Shown here: positions 33,256-42,876 of the stretch, in pieces | Layout: the number at the start of each line of letters is the position of its first letter | How positions within the stretch are numbered: position 1 is the first letter of the stretch | Assembly: GCA_016711875.1 (NCBI GenBank) | Contig: JADJSD010000001.1 | Location: 1,984,001 to 2,048,000, forward strand | Reading direction: 5' to 3' | DNA from: Betaproteobacteria bacterium | GTDB lineage: Bacteria > Pseudomonadota > Gammaproteobacteria > Burkholderiales > Usitatibacteraceae | Length of the DNA stretch: 64,000 nucleotides | Position numbers and translations under genes: made by a program | The notes under the pieces: generated by a model | What the model was told of the DNA's origin: nothing | The model's database searches: none | Seen by the model: only the letters and a program-made list of their open reading frames with translations

Positions 33256-34926
33256 ATGACCAAGTACGTTTTCGTCACCGGTGGCGTGGTTTCCTCCCTG
33301 GGCAAGGGCATCGCCGCCGCCTCCCTCGCCGCGATCCTCGAATCGCGCAAGATCAAGGTCACCAACGTCAAGCTCGACCCCTACATCAACGTCGATCCGG
33401 GCACGATGTCGCCGTTCCAGCACGGCGAGGTCTTCGTCACCGACGATGGCGCGGAGACCGACCTGGACCTCGGCCACTACGAGCGCTTCATCTCCGGGAA
33501 GATGAAGAAGCTCAACAACTTCACCACCGGCCAGATCTACGAGCGCGTCATCAACAAGGAACGGCGCGGCGACTACCTCGGCGGCACGGTGCAGGTGATC
33601 CCGCACATCACCGACGAGATCAAGCTGAGCGTGAAGGCCGCCTGCAAGGACGTGGACGTCGGCATCATCGAGATCGGCGGCACGGTGGGCGACATCGAGT
33701 CGCTGCCCTTCCTGGAGGCCATCCGCCAGATCGGCATCGAGGAAGGCCGCAACAACACCTGCTACATCCACCTCACGCTCGTGCCGCACCTGGCGAGCGT
33801 GGGCGAGATCAAGACCAAGCCCACCCAGCATTCCGTGAAGGAGCTGCGCGGCATCGGCATCCAGCCGGACGTGGTGATGTGCCGGTCCGAGCAGCCGGTC
33901 CCGGACGAGGACAAGCGCAAGATCGCCCTCTTCACCAACGTCGACCACCGCTCCGTCATCTCCTGCTACGACGTCAATTCGATCTACAAGATCCCGTCGA
34001 TGCTGCACAAGCAGGGCCTGGACGAGATCGTGTGCCGCAAGCTCGACCTCGCCGCCTACCCGGCGGACCTCGCCATGTGGGACAGGATCGTCGATGCGCT
34101 CGAGCATCCCGAGCACGAGGTCGACATCGCGATGGTCGGCAAGTACGTGGACCTGCAGGATTCCTACAAGAGCCTTTCCGAGGCGCTCATCCACGCCGGC
34201 ATCCACACCCGCACCAAGGTGAAGATCCACTACGTCGATTCCGAGCAGATCGAAGGCGACGTGGCCGATACGCTCAAGGACATGGACGCCATCCTCGTCC
34301 CGGGCGGCTTCGGCAAGCGCGGCATCGAGGGCAAGATCGCCGCGGTGCGCTTCGCCCGCGAGAACAAGGTGCCTTACCTGGGCATTTGCCTGGGGATGCA
34401 GATCGCGGTGATCGAGGCGGCGCGCAATCTCTGCGGCCTGGAGGGCGCCAACTCCACGGAGTTCGATCCCGACACGCCGCACCCGGTCGTGGCGCTCATC
34501 ACCGAGTGGCAGGACCGCGACGGCCGGATCGAGAAGCGCGACGCCAGCTCCAACCTGGGCGGCACCATGCGCCTGGGCGCGCAGCCGTGCAACGTGAAGA
34601 AGGGCTCGCTCGCGCACAAGATCTACGGCAGGGACGTCGTCGCCGAACGCCACCGGCACCGCTACGAGGTGAACGACCAGTACGTCGCCCGCCTGGAGGC
34701 CGCGGGCCTCACGATCAGCGCGCGCACGCAAAGCGAGAACCTGGTGGAGATCTCGGAGCGCTCGGACCATCCGTGGTTCTTCGGGTGCCAGTACCACCCG
34801 GAATTCACTTCCACCCCGCGCACCGGGCATCCGCTTTTCATCTCCTACGTGAAGGCGGCCCTGGAGCAGCATCGCAGGCGCGTGCCCGAGCCGGGGCTGA
34901 AGGTGATTGGCGGCTCCGCCGCGTAA
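33256..34926 (+). CDS. pyrG: CTP synthase
   Basis: Makes CTP from UTP, ATP and glutamine. The 556-residue product has the N-terminal synthetase domain starting TKYVFVTGGVVSSLGKGIAA and a C-terminal glutamine amidotransferase domain. The nucleophile elbow of the latter is YLGICLGMQIAV, with the His-Glu motif in CQYHPEF. The ATG follows a GGGGGG ribosome site. In betaproteobacteria pyrG is usually followed by kdsA, eno and ftsB; here kdsA follows after a long inverted repeat and eno is about 26 kb away. Confidence 0.98.
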   Translation: MTKYVFVTGGVVSSLGKGIAAASLAAILESRKIKVTNVKLDPYINVDPGTMSPFQHGEVFVTDDGAETDLDLGHYERFISGKMKKLNNFTTGQIYERVINKERRGDYLGGTVQVIPHITDEIKLSVKAACKDVDVGIIEIGGTVGDIESLPFLEAIRQIGIEEGRNNTCYIHLTLVPHLASVGEIKTKPTQHSVKELRGIGIQPDVVMCRSEQPVPDEDKRKIALFTNVDHRSVISCYDVNSIYKIPSMLHKQGLDEIVCRKLDLAAYPADLAMWDRIVDALEHPEHEVDIAMVGKYVDLQDSYKSLSEALIHAGIHTRTKVKIHYVDSEQIEGDVADTLKDMDAILVPGGFGKRGIEGKIAAVRFARENKVPYLGICLGMQIAVIEAARNLCGLEGANSTEFDPDTPHPVVALITEWQDRDGRIEKRDASSNLGGTMRLGAQPCNVKKGSLAHKIYGRDVVAERHRHRYEVNDQYVARLEAAGLTISARTQSENLVEISERSDHPWFFGCQYHPEFTSTPRTGHPLFISYVKAALEQHRRRVPEPGLKVIGGSAA

Positions 34927-34934
34927 GGCGGTTC

Positions 34935-35126
34935 ACGCCGATGAACGCCGATAGAAGCCCGCCGATTGCCGCCGATAAGATCTAGCCGATCGCTCCGGCC
35001 GGGCAGCTTTCCGAGGGCATGCGTATCGATGCCTTTGGCGGTCTGTCGGATTGTCGCGCGGCGTGCAGATCGCTTTCAGGAATCATCGGCGTTCATCGGC
35101 GCGCTTCTATCGGCGTTCATCGGCGT
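34935..35126. repeat. Long inverted repeat B1 built from AACGCCGATG units
   Basis: Arms 34935-34966 and 35095-35126 pair over 32 positions with one mismatch. They consist of 10-base units related to AACGCCGATG. The 128-base interior has no coding frame I can support. It occupies most of the pyrG-kdsA gap and shares its unit with B2 at 39273-39430. Confidence 0.85.
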
Positions 35127-35180
35127 TTCCAAAGACTTTGGGCGGCATCACTCCCCGCCGTCCCTCATGAGGCAACCAGC

Positions 35181-36017
35181 ATGAAACTCTGCGGATTCGA
35201 CGTCGGCCTCGACCAGCCCTTCTTCCTCATCGCCGGCCCGTGCGTGGTCGAGAGCGAGCAGCTCCAGATGGACGTCGCCGGCCAGCTGAAGGAAATCACC
35301 GCTTCTCTCGCCATCCCCTTCATCTTCAAGTCCAGCTACGACAAGGCCAACCGCTCCAGCGGCAAGAGCTTCCGTGGCCCCGGGATGGAGAAAGGCCTCG
35401 AGATCCTCGCCAAGGTGAGCTCCACCCTCGGCGTCCCGGTCCTCACCGACGTGCACACCGAACAGGAAGTGCCGGAAGTGGCGAAGCACGTGGACGTGCT
35501 GCAGACCCCCGCGTTCCTGTGTCGCCAGACGGACTTCATCCACGCCGTCGCCCGCTCGGGCAAGCCGGTCAACATCAAGAAGGGCCAGTTCCTCGCGCCC
35601 CACGACATGAAGAACGTCGTGGACAAGGCACGCGAGGCGAGCGGCACCGACAACATCCTGGTGTGCGAGCGCGGCGTCTCGTTCGGCTACAACAACCTCG
35701 TCTCCGACATGCGCTCGCTCGCGATCATGCGCGAGACCGGCTGCCCCGTCGTGATGGATGCCACCCACTCGGTGCAGCTGCCGGGCGGGCAGGGCACCTC
35801 CTCGGGCGGACAGCGCGAGTTCGTTCCGGTGCTCGCCCGCGCGGCCGTCGCCACGGGCGTCTCGGGCCTCTTCATGGAGACGCACCCGGATCCGGCGAAA
35901 GCCCTGTCGGATGGCCCCAACGCCTGGCCGCTGCCGCGCATGCGCGAGTTGCTGGAGACGCTCAAGGAGATCGATCTCCTGGTGAAACGGCGGGGCTTCG
36001 CGGAAAGCGGCCTGTAG
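35181..36017 (+). CDS. kdsA: 2-dehydro-3-deoxyphosphooctonate aldolase (KDO-8-phosphate synthase)
   Basis: Condenses phosphoenolpyruvate with arabinose 5-phosphate for lipopolysaccharide core synthesis. The 278-residue product has FKSSYDKANRSSGKSFRGPG, KKGQFLAPHDMKNV and METHPDPAKALSDGPNAWPL. Cys21 in IAGPCVVES sits where metal-dependent enzymes (Aquifex type) have Cys and the E. coli enzyme has Asn, so this is predicted to be the metal-dependent class. It probably shares transcription with pyrG unless the inverted repeat between them terminates it. Confidence 0.96.
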   Translation: MKLCGFDVGLDQPFFLIAGPCVVESEQLQMDVAGQLKEITASLAIPFIFKSSYDKANRSSGKSFRGPGMEKGLEILAKVSSTLGVPVLTDVHTEQEVPEVAKHVDVLQTPAFLCRQTDFIHAVARSGKPVNIKKGQFLAPHDMKNVVDKAREASGTDNILVCERGVSFGYNNLVSDMRSLAIMRETGCPVVMDATHSVQLPGGQGTSSGGQREFVPVLARAAVATGVSGLFMETHPDPAKALSDGPNAWPLPRMRELLETLKEIDLLVKRRGFAESGL

Positions 36018-36080
36018 TCCCGATGCCGTAATGCCGCCCGCCGCGGCGCGACACACCGTCCTTTCCCTTCCGGAGTTTCC

Positions 36081-37016
36081 ATGAAGATCCTCGTCCTCGG
36101 CGCCGGCGGCATCGGCGGGTATTTCGGCGGACGTCTTGCGCAAGGCGGCGCCGACGTCACTTTCCTCGTGCGCGAGAAACGCGCCGCGCAGATCGCCGCG
36201 AACGGCCTCGTCATCGAAAGCCCGAACGGCAACGCCACCATCGTCGCGAAGACCGTCACGGCGGAAGGCATGAAGCCGGGGTACGACCTCGTCCTATTCA
36301 CCTGCAAGGCCTACGACCTCGATTCGGCCATGGACGCGATCGCACCCGCGATGACGGGCGAGTGCGTCGTCGTGCCGATGCTCAACGGCATCTCGCACCT
36401 GGAGCGGCTCGACGCCCGTTTCGGCAAGGCGAAGGTGATGGGCGGCACGTGCCAGATCAACGTGACGCTCGGGCCCGACGGCACCGTGAAGCACATGGAG
36501 CCGCTCAACCGCCTGACCTTCGGCGAGCGCGACGGCGCGCAAAGCCCGAGAGCGAAGGCGTTCGCCGCCGAACTGGCGAAGTCTTCCATCGACTGGACGC
36601 TCTCGCCCACGATCGAGCAGGACATGTGGGAGAAGCTCATGTTCCTGTCGGTGCTCGCGGCCGTCACGTGCCTCTTCCGCGGCAATATCGGGGAGGTCCT
36701 TTCGGCGCCGGGCGGACGGGCCACGCTCGAACGGGCGATCGCCGCCAACATCGAGATCGTCGCGAAATGCGCGGCGCCGCCGCGCGAGAAGATCATCGAG
36801 TGGGCGCGTGGCCGCCTGCTCACGCCCGGCCCGGCGGCCTCGTCGATGCTGCGCGACGTGGAGCGCGGAAATCCCGTCGAGGCCGATCATATCGTCGGCT
36901 TCATGCTCGAGCGGGCGAGGGAGCACGGCGTGGACGAGACGATCCTCGCGCTCGCCTTCGCGCACCTCAAGACGTACGAGGCGCGCCGCGCCGCGGGGCG
37001 GCTGCCGGCGGCGTAG
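36081..37016 (+). CDS. panE: 2-dehydropantoate 2-reductase family protein
   Basis: NADPH-dependent reduction of ketopantoate to pantoate in coenzyme A synthesis. The 311-residue product starts MKILVLGAGGIGGYFGGRLA, the family's Rossmann motif. It has the central VVPMLNGISH segment and the catalytic Lys in IEQDMWEKLMFL. GGAG precedes the ATG at good spacing. Several paralogues of this family have other substrates, so the pantoate role is probable rather than certain. Confidence 0.85.
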   Translation: MKILVLGAGGIGGYFGGRLAQGGADVTFLVREKRAAQIAANGLVIESPNGNATIVAKTVTAEGMKPGYDLVLFTCKAYDLDSAMDAIAPAMTGECVVVPMLNGISHLERLDARFGKAKVMGGTCQINVTLGPDGTVKHMEPLNRLTFGERDGAQSPRAKAFAAELAKSSIDWTLSPTIEQDMWEKLMFLSVLAAVTCLFRGNIGEVLSAPGGRATLERAIAANIEIVAKCAAPPREKIIEWARGRLLTPGPAASSMLRDVERGNPVEADHIVGFMLERAREHGVDETILALAFAHLKTYEARRAAGRLPAA

Positions 37017-37226
37017 CAGCCTTCGATCGCGCGCTGCACCGATGTCTCCTGTCGTCCGACGACGACATGCAGAATATCCACGCTTCGCGCCGAACGCAGA
37101 ATATTCGCGGTTACATGCGCAACGATCCTCCCTAGAGTTCGCCCCGTGGTGCCGTCCAGTGCGCCACGACGCGATCAAAGCTTGCGCGCGGCGATCGCGC
37201 CCAACGACATTCCAGGGAGAACATCC

Positions 37227-38657
37227 ATGCGGGGATTTCGCAGAACCGGGGCCGTGGTCGCACTCGCGACGGCAGGCCTCTTCACGCAGCCGGCCTTCGC
37301 GGCCGATACCGTGGTCGTGCAATGGGACGCGGCGGCACTCGAGGCCATTCGCGTCACGCATCCGGGACCGCCCATCGTGGCGCGCGCCCTCGCCATCGCC
37401 CACACCTGCATGTACGACGCCTGGGCGGCGTACGACGCCAACGCGTACGGTACGCGACTCAAGGGCAACTTGCGCCGACCGTCATCCGAGCGTACCGAGG
37501 CCAACAAGAACAAGGCCGTGAGCTACGGCGCCTACCGGGCCCTCGTGGATCTTTTTCCGAGCGAGAAGCCGCAGTTCGACGCGCTCATGACGAGCCTGGG
37601 CTATTCGCCGCTCGACACGACGACGGACACGAAGACGCCCGCCGGTATCGGCAACGTCGCGTGCAAGGCCGTGCTGGACTACCGCCACAAGGACGGCTCG
37701 AACCAGCTGGGCGAGAAGAACGGCGGTGCGCCGTACAGCGACTGGACGGGATACGTGCCGGTCAATACGCCCGACACGGTGGTGAACTTGAACCGCTGGC
37801 AGCCGCTGCGCGTGGGCACGACGGTGCAGAAGTTCATCACGCCGCACTGGCGCGAGGTGAAGCCCTTCGCGCTCAGGAAGGCCTCGCAGTTCAGGCCGGA
37901 GCCACCGGCGAAGTTCCCGTCGTTCGACTTCACCGAGCAGGCCAAGCAGGTCCTCGCCTACAGTGCCGCGCTCAACGACGAGCAGAAGGTGATCGCGGAG
38001 TACTGGGCCGACGGCCCCTCCTCGGAGCTGCCGCCGGGCCACTGGGCGCTCTTCGCGCAGTTCGTCTCGCGCCGCGACGGCCACGGCGTGGACCGCGACA
38101 CGAAGATGTTCTTCGCGATGACCAATGCCATCTTCGACGCGAGCATCGCCTCCTGGGAGGCCAAGCGCCACTACGACTACGTGCGCCCGGTGACGGCGAT
38201 CAACGTGCTCTTCAAGGGCAAGATGGTCTCGGCGTGGGCTGGCCCCGGCCAGGGCACGAGGCTCATCCCGGGCGAGACGTGGCGCCCGTACCAGGCGGCG
38301 GACGTGGTGACGCCGCCCTTCTCGGAATACGTGTCCGGTCACAGCATCTTCAGCATGGCCGGCGCGACGGTGCTGCGCCTCTTCACGGGAAGCGACGTGT
38401 TCGGCCATTCGGTGACCGTTCCCGCCGGCAGCTTGCGCGTCGAGCCGGGAATTGCGCCCACCAGGAACGTGACCCTCTCCTGGGCCCTGTTCACCGACGC
38501 GGCCAACGAGGCCGGCATCTCGCGGCGCTACGGCGGCATCCACTTCATCGACGGTGACCTCGTCTCGCGCGAGATGGGCGTGGAGGTGGGCGAGCAGGCC
38601 TACAAGGCGGCGCTCGACTACTTCGACGGCAAGGGCCGCGATCGCGACGACGACTGA
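37227..38657 (+). CDS. Vanadium haloperoxidase-like/PAP2-superfamily secreted protein
   Basis: A 476-residue exported protein with signal peptide (RRTGAVVALATAGLFTQPAFA). The vanadate/phosphate-binding motifs are complete: Lys313 with Arg320-Pro321 (KRHYDYVRP), Ser370-Gly371-His372, and Ser432-Arg433 with His439 (SRRYGGIH). It could be a haloperoxidase or an acid phosphatase; the long N-terminal helical half resembles bacterial vanadium chloroperoxidases. The ATG at 37227 follows AGGGAGAA. About 210 bases of unrecognised sequence separate it from panE. Confidence 0.82.
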   Translation: MRGFRRTGAVVALATAGLFTQPAFAADTVVVQWDAAALEAIRVTHPGPPIVARALAIAHTCMYDAWAAYDANAYGTRLKGNLRRPSSERTEANKNKAVSYGAYRALVDLFPSEKPQFDALMTSLGYSPLDTTTDTKTPAGIGNVACKAVLDYRHKDGSNQLGEKNGGAPYSDWTGYVPVNTPDTVVNLNRWQPLRVGTTVQKFITPHWREVKPFALRKASQFRPEPPAKFPSFDFTEQAKQVLAYSAALNDEQKVIAEYWADGPSSELPPGHWALFAQFVSRRDGHGVDRDTKMFFAMTNAIFDASIASWEAKRHYDYVRPVTAINVLFKGKMVSAWAGPGQGTRLIPGETWRPYQAADVVTPPFSEYVSGHSIFSMAGATVLRLFTGSDVFGHSVTVPAGSLRVEPGIAPTRNVTLSWALFTDAANEAGISRRYGGIHFIDGDLVSREMGVEVGEQAYKAALDYFDGKGRDRDDD

Positions 38658-38742
38658 TTCGCGTAGCATCGACCTGGTAGCGGGTTCCGCCTTCGGGCGG
38701 GGCCCGCATGTCGTTTTCCCACCCGACCCGAAAGCCCCTCCG

Positions 38743-39180
38743 ATGAAAAGAACGCTCGCCGCTTCGCTTCTCCTGCTCGCCAGCCTGGGCGCCGCCGCCG
38801 ATTCCGGCATCGTCGCCAAGGAGAGCCGTCACACGGTTCCGGAAACCATCGCCCGCCTCGAGGCTGTCCTGAAGGCGAAGGGCATCACCGTCTTCGCGCG
38901 CATCGACCATTCGGGCGAGGCCGAGAAGGCGGGGCTCAGGATGCGGCCGACGCAACTCCTCGTGTTCGGCAATCCCAAGGCCGGCACGCCGATGATGGTG
39001 GCCGCGCCCTCGCTCGCCATCGACCTGCCGCTCAAGGCGCTGGCGTGGCAGGACGAAAACGGCAAGGTATGGCTGGGCTACAACGACCCGGCGATGCTCC
39101 GGAAGCGCCATGGCATCGCGGAGGATGCCTCGAAGCCGCTCGGTGCTGTCGCGGGGTTGGTGGAGGAGGCTTTGAAGTAG
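38743..39180 (+). CDS. Secreted DUF302 protein
   Basis: A 145-residue protein with signal peptide (KRTLAASLLLLASLGAAADS) and a DUF302 domain. Typical signatures are TIARLEAVLKAKGITVFARIDHSGEA (residues about 34-60), PTQLLVFGNPKAGTPMM and LPLKALAWQDENGKVWLGYN. Function is not established; some DUF302 proteins occur with respiratory or stress genes. Confidence 0.85.
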   Translation: MKRTLAASLLLLASLGAAADSGIVAKESRHTVPETIARLEAVLKAKGITVFARIDHSGEAEKAGLRMRPTQLLVFGNPKAGTPMMVAAPSLAIDLPLKALAWQDENGKVWLGYNDPAMLRKRHGIAEDASKPLGAVAGLVEEALK

Positions 39181-39272
39181 GCTTCCCGCTTTGCGGGTGG
39201 GCAAGGCTTTGGAACCGCTTGCGGACTTCCCGATGGCAGGCGGTGGCGAGTTCAGTGGGCCAACTTCTTTGG

Positions 39273-39430
39273 AACGCCGATGAACGCCGATGTCACGCCG
39301 ATGAACGCCGATGAATCAGTGGCGTCGTGTCATGGCAGCCGGCAATCCCCGGTCATCGATCGCAAGCGATTGCCGGATTTTCAGTCCGCAATCGGCGTTC
39401 ATCGGCGTGACATCGGCGTTCATCGGCGTT
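39273..39430. repeat. Long perfect inverted repeat B2 in a 357-base gap
   Basis: Arms 39273-39312 and 39391-39430 are perfectly complementary over 40 bp. They are made of four near-identical 10-base units (AACGCCGATG-type). Inside, 39339-39347 and 39368-39376 (CCGGCAATC) form a second 9-bp stem. The rest of the gap 39181-39537 shows no gene I can support. Confidence 0.9.
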
Positions 39431-39537
39431 TCCAGAGACTTTCAGCCCGCAACACTCCCCACCGGTTACAAACCCTTTCAACCGCCCCGCCCGCGCCCTC
39501 TGCGTCCCGCAGCCGGTTTTGCTAGCATGGCCCCACC

Positions 39538-41157
39538 ATGTCCGCTCCCCGTGAGTTCGATTACGTCGTCGTCGGCGCCGGCAGCGCCGGCTGCATCCTC
39601 GCCAACCGCCTGAGCGCGGGCGGCAAGTCCTCGGTGCTGCTCCTCGAGGCGGGCGGCAAGGACGACTGGTTCTGGATCAGGATCCCGGTCGGCTACCTCT
39701 ACACCATCGGCAACCCCCGCACGGACTGGTGCTTCAGGACCGAGCCCGATGAGGGCCTCAACGGCCGCCAGCTCGGGTATGCGCGCGGCAAGGTGCTGGG
39801 CGGCTGCTCGTCCATCAACGCCATGGTCTACATGCGCGGCCAGCGCGAGGATTACGACCACTGGGCATCGCTCGGCAACCGGGGCTGGGGCTGGGACGAC
39901 ATCCTTCCGATCTACCGCGACCTGGAGGATTTCTTCGCGGGCGCGAACGAGTTCCACGGCGCCGGCGGCGAGCTTCGCGTGGAGGAACCGCGCGTGAAAT
40001 GGGAGATCCTCGACGCCTGGCGCGAGGCGGCCGCGCAATGCGGCATCCCGAAGATCGACGAGTTCAATCGCGGCGACAACTTCGGCAACGCGTACTTCCA
40101 CATGAACCAGAAGGCGGGCCGGCGCTGGAGCGCGACGAACGCGTGGCTCGAGCCCGCCCGGGGCCGCCCGAACCTGGAGGTCGTCACGCGGGCGCACGCG
40201 ACGAAGGTACGGGTGGAATCGAAAGACGGCCGCCGCCGCGCCACGGGGCTCGAGTACGTCGTCGAGGGGCAGGGGGCGCAAGTCGCGAGGGCCCGCAAGG
40301 CCGTGGTGCTCGCGGCCGGGGCCGTCGGCTCGCCGCAGCTCCTGCAGCTCTCGGGCATCGGGCCCGCGGCGCTGCTTTCGACGCATGGCATCCCCGTCGT
40401 TCACGAGCTGCCGGGCGTCGGCGAGAACCTGCACGACCACCTGCAGATCCGCATGGTCTACAAGGTTCACGGCGTGAAGACGCTCAACACCCGCGCGAAC
40501 AGCCTCGTGGGGAAGGCGGCCATGGGCCTCGAGTACCTGCTGTTCAAGACGGGCCCGCTCACCATGCCGCCCTCGCAGCTCGGCGCGTTCGCGAAGAGCG
40601 ACCCCTCGCAGCCCACGGCCAACATCGAATGGCACGTGCAGCCGCTTTCCCTCGACAAGTTCGGCGACCCGCTGCATGCCTTCGACGCGATCACGCCCTC
40701 GGTGTGCAATCTCCGGCCCACCTCGCGCGGGTGGCTTCGCATCCGCAGCGCCGATCCGTTCGCCGCGCCCGAGATCAAGGTCAACTACCTGTCGACGGAC
40801 CACGACCGCCAGGTGGCCGCGGACGGCATGCGGTTCACGCGCCGCGTGATGGCCTCGGAAGCGCTCGCGAAGTACCGGCCGCAGGAGTGGAAGCCCGGCC
40901 CGGCGCTCCAATCGCCGGAGGAACTCGCGAAGGCGGCGGGGGACCTGGGCACCACCATCTTCCACCCCGTCTCCACGTGCCGCATGGGCGCCGATCCGCT
41001 CGCCGTCGTGGATGACCGGCTGCGTGTGCACGGGATCGAGGGGCTGCGCGTTATCGATGCATCCATCATGCCGCGCATCACGTCGGGCAACACCAACGCG
41101 CCGGCCTACGCGATCGCGGAAAAGGGCGCCCGCATGCTTCTCGAGGATTTCCGTTGA
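39538..41157 (+). CDS. GMC-family FAD oxidoreductase (choline dehydrogenase-like)
   Basis: A 539-residue alcohol-type oxidoreductase. FAD motif FDYVVVGAGSAGCILANRLS lies at residues 7-26. GMC signature 1 is in RGKVLGGCSSINAMVYMRG, signature 2 is GAVGSPQLLQLSGIGP, and the active-site His and Asn are in FHPVSTCRMG and SGNTNAPAYAIAEKGA. Substrate unknown. There is no betaine aldehyde dehydrogenase neighbour, so choline is not favoured. Confidence 0.92.
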   Translation: MSAPREFDYVVVGAGSAGCILANRLSAGGKSSVLLLEAGGKDDWFWIRIPVGYLYTIGNPRTDWCFRTEPDEGLNGRQLGYARGKVLGGCSSINAMVYMRGQREDYDHWASLGNRGWGWDDILPIYRDLEDFFAGANEFHGAGGELRVEEPRVKWEILDAWREAAAQCGIPKIDEFNRGDNFGNAYFHMNQKAGRRWSATNAWLEPARGRPNLEVVTRAHATKVRVESKDGRRRATGLEYVVEGQGAQVARARKAVVLAAGAVGSPQLLQLSGIGPAALLSTHGIPVVHELPGVGENLHDHLQIRMVYKVHGVKTLNTRANSLVGKAAMGLEYLLFKTGPLTMPPSQLGAFAKSDPSQPTANIEWHVQPLSLDKFGDPLHAFDAITPSVCNLRPTSRGWLRIRSADPFAAPEIKVNYLSTDHDRQVAADGMRFTRRVMASEALAKYRPQEWKPGPALQSPEELAKAAGDLGTTIFHPVSTCRMGADPLAVVDDRLRVHGIEGLRVIDASIMPRITSGNTNAPAYAIAEKGARMLLEDFR

Positions 41158-42296
41158 ACCGCAAGACCCTGCTCGCCGGGGTCACCGTCCTGGCCGTGGC
41201 CGCCTTGGCGTGGGACTGGATGAAGGGCCGGCCCGATGCGGCGCCGGCGCCATCGGCTTCCGCGGCGGCTTCGGCTGCAAAGGCGGGGGGATCTTCGGCC
41301 TCGGCCGGCCTTGTGACGCCGGGGGGCGCCCCGGTGACGGCCGCCGTCAATTTCCTGAAGCCGGCGGCGGTCCGCGAGACCGCCACGCCCCTGTCGCGCG
41401 AATACACGGCGGCGAAGACCTACAAGGCGCTCTACGACCGCCTCAAGGATTCGCCCGAAGGCCGCACTCCCGAAGGGCAGTACTACCTGTACCAGATGCT
41501 GCGCGCCTGCGCGACCGTGGCGGACCGCAAGAGCTCCTTCGCCCCGACCCGCGGCCTCTCGCCCACGATGCTGCAGGAACGCCGCGAGCGCGTCCTGGCC
41601 GAGATTCCCGAAGGCAGCGTCGTGCGCGAACAGCGGCTGGCGGCCCTGGACCAGCTCTCGGTCGACAAGTGCGAGGGCATGGGCGGCATCACCATTCCGG
41701 AATCCGAGCTGAACGGCCTGCTCAAGGCGGCGGCGCTCGGCGGCGATCCCAAGGCGCGCCTCGTCCAGACGGAGGCCGAGATGTGGGCGGAGCGGCGCAG
41801 CGCCAACGCGAGTCGCCCCGGCTTCGTCCGCCCGACCCTGAACGACGCGCAGCTCGACGCCGTGAAGGGCGCCTTCACTTCCCGCGACCCCGAGGCCATC
41901 GCGCTCGCGGGCAACCTGCTCACGCAGCAGTTCCGCGACGTGTCCCTTCGCCTCGGGACGGATACGGAGCCCGTGGACCCGAGCGCGATCCGCAACGCGG
42001 CGTTCCTGCTCGCCTGCGAATACGGCTACCCGTGCGGGGCCAACGCGCCGGCGGTGCTCTCGGGCTGCGCCATCCAGGGCCGCTGCGGCGTGGCCTCGCT
42101 GGCCGACTACCTCTACTACTTCAGCGCCTCGCCCTACGAAGCACAGGCCATCGACCGATACCGGGCCATCCTGCGGCAGGTGTCGGATTCCGGCGACACC
42201 TCGGGCCTCGCTTTCGCCCGCCTGCCTTCGGTCATCAATTCCTCGACGACCACCACGACGGTCGTCTCCCCGGGAACTTCGACCCCCCGCAAATAG
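41154..42296 (+). CDS. Exported or anchored protein of unknown function
   Basis: A 380-residue protein with an N-terminal signal/anchor helix (TLLAGVTVLAVAALAWDWM), an Ala/Ser-rich linker and a helical region with several Cys. The TTG start overlaps the GMC stop codon (TTGA), so translation is probably coupled. No family recognised; the last residues are Ser/Thr-rich. Confidence 0.65.
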   Translation: MNRKTLLAGVTVLAVAALAWDWMKGRPDAAPAPSASAAASAAKAGGSSASAGLVTPGGAPVTAAVNFLKPAAVRETATPLSREYTAAKTYKALYDRLKDSPEGRTPEGQYYLYQMLRACATVADRKSSFAPTRGLSPTMLQERRERVLAEIPEGSVVREQRLAALDQLSVDKCEGMGGITIPESELNGLLKAAALGGDPKARLVQTEAEMWAERRSANASRPGFVRPTLNDAQLDAVKGAFTSRDPEAIALAGNLLTQQFRDVSLRLGTDTEPVDPSAIRNAAFLLACEYGYPCGANAPAVLSGCAIQGRCGVASLADYLYYFSASPYEAQAIDRYRAILRQVSDSGDTSGLAFARLPSVINSSTTTTTVVSPGTSTPRK

Positions 42297-42388
42297 TCGG
42301 GCCTTGGAGCCGGCGGTCGTCGGCTACAATCGGATCACCCCACCCGGACGCCAGAAGCCGGATCCCTTTCCCCGATGAGGAGCCACGC

Positions 42389-42865
42389 ATGATCAAGCTC
42401 ACCGTGAACGGCCGCGTCCACACCGTGGACGTCGAACCCGACATGCCCCTGCTGTGGGTGCTTCGCGACCAGTTGAAGCTCATGGGCACCAAGTACGGAT
42501 GCGGAATCGCGCAGTGCGGCGCGTGCACCGTGCACGTCGACGGCGAGCCCGTCACCTCCTGCCGCGCCAAGGTGGGCGACATGGTGGGCAAGAAGATCCT
42601 CACCATCGAGGGCCTGGGCAAGCCGGGCCTGCACCGCATCCAGAAGGCCTGGATCGAGCACGAGGTTCCCCAGTGCGGCTACTGCCAGAGCGGCATGATG
42701 ATGGCCGCCGTCGCGCTCCTCGCGAAGAAGCCCAAGCCCACGGATGCGGACATCGACGAGGCCATGACGAACCTGTGCCGCTGCGGCTCCTATCCGCGCG
42801 TGCGCAAGGCGATTCATGCTGCCGCCGGGCAATTGTCGTCAGCCACCGCCGCGAAGAAAGCCTGA
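42389..42865 (+). CDS. iorA: 2Fe-2S subunit of molybdenum hydroxylase (IorA-like)
   Basis: A 158-residue electron-transfer subunit with two [2Fe-2S] clusters: CGIAQCGACTVHVDGEPVTSC and CGYCQSG with LCRCGSYPRV. It passes electrons from the molybdopterin subunit encoded next. The family is isoquinoline 1-oxidoreductase alpha-like, though many members act on aldehydes. GAGGAG precedes the ATG. Confidence 0.9.
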   Translation: MIKLTVNGRVHTVDVEPDMPLLWVLRDQLKLMGTKYGCGIAQCGACTVHVDGEPVTSCRAKVGDMVGKKILTIEGLGKPGLHRIQKAWIEHEVPQCGYCQSGMMMAAVALLAKKPKPTDADIDEAMTNLCRCGSYPRVRKAIHAAAGQLSSATAAKKA

Positions 42866-42876
42866 GGAGAGCCGCC

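Noticed and set aside
39273..39430. Possible CRISPR array
   Set aside because: The repeat unit is 10 bases with no spacers and the arms are mutually complementary; no cas genes are present.
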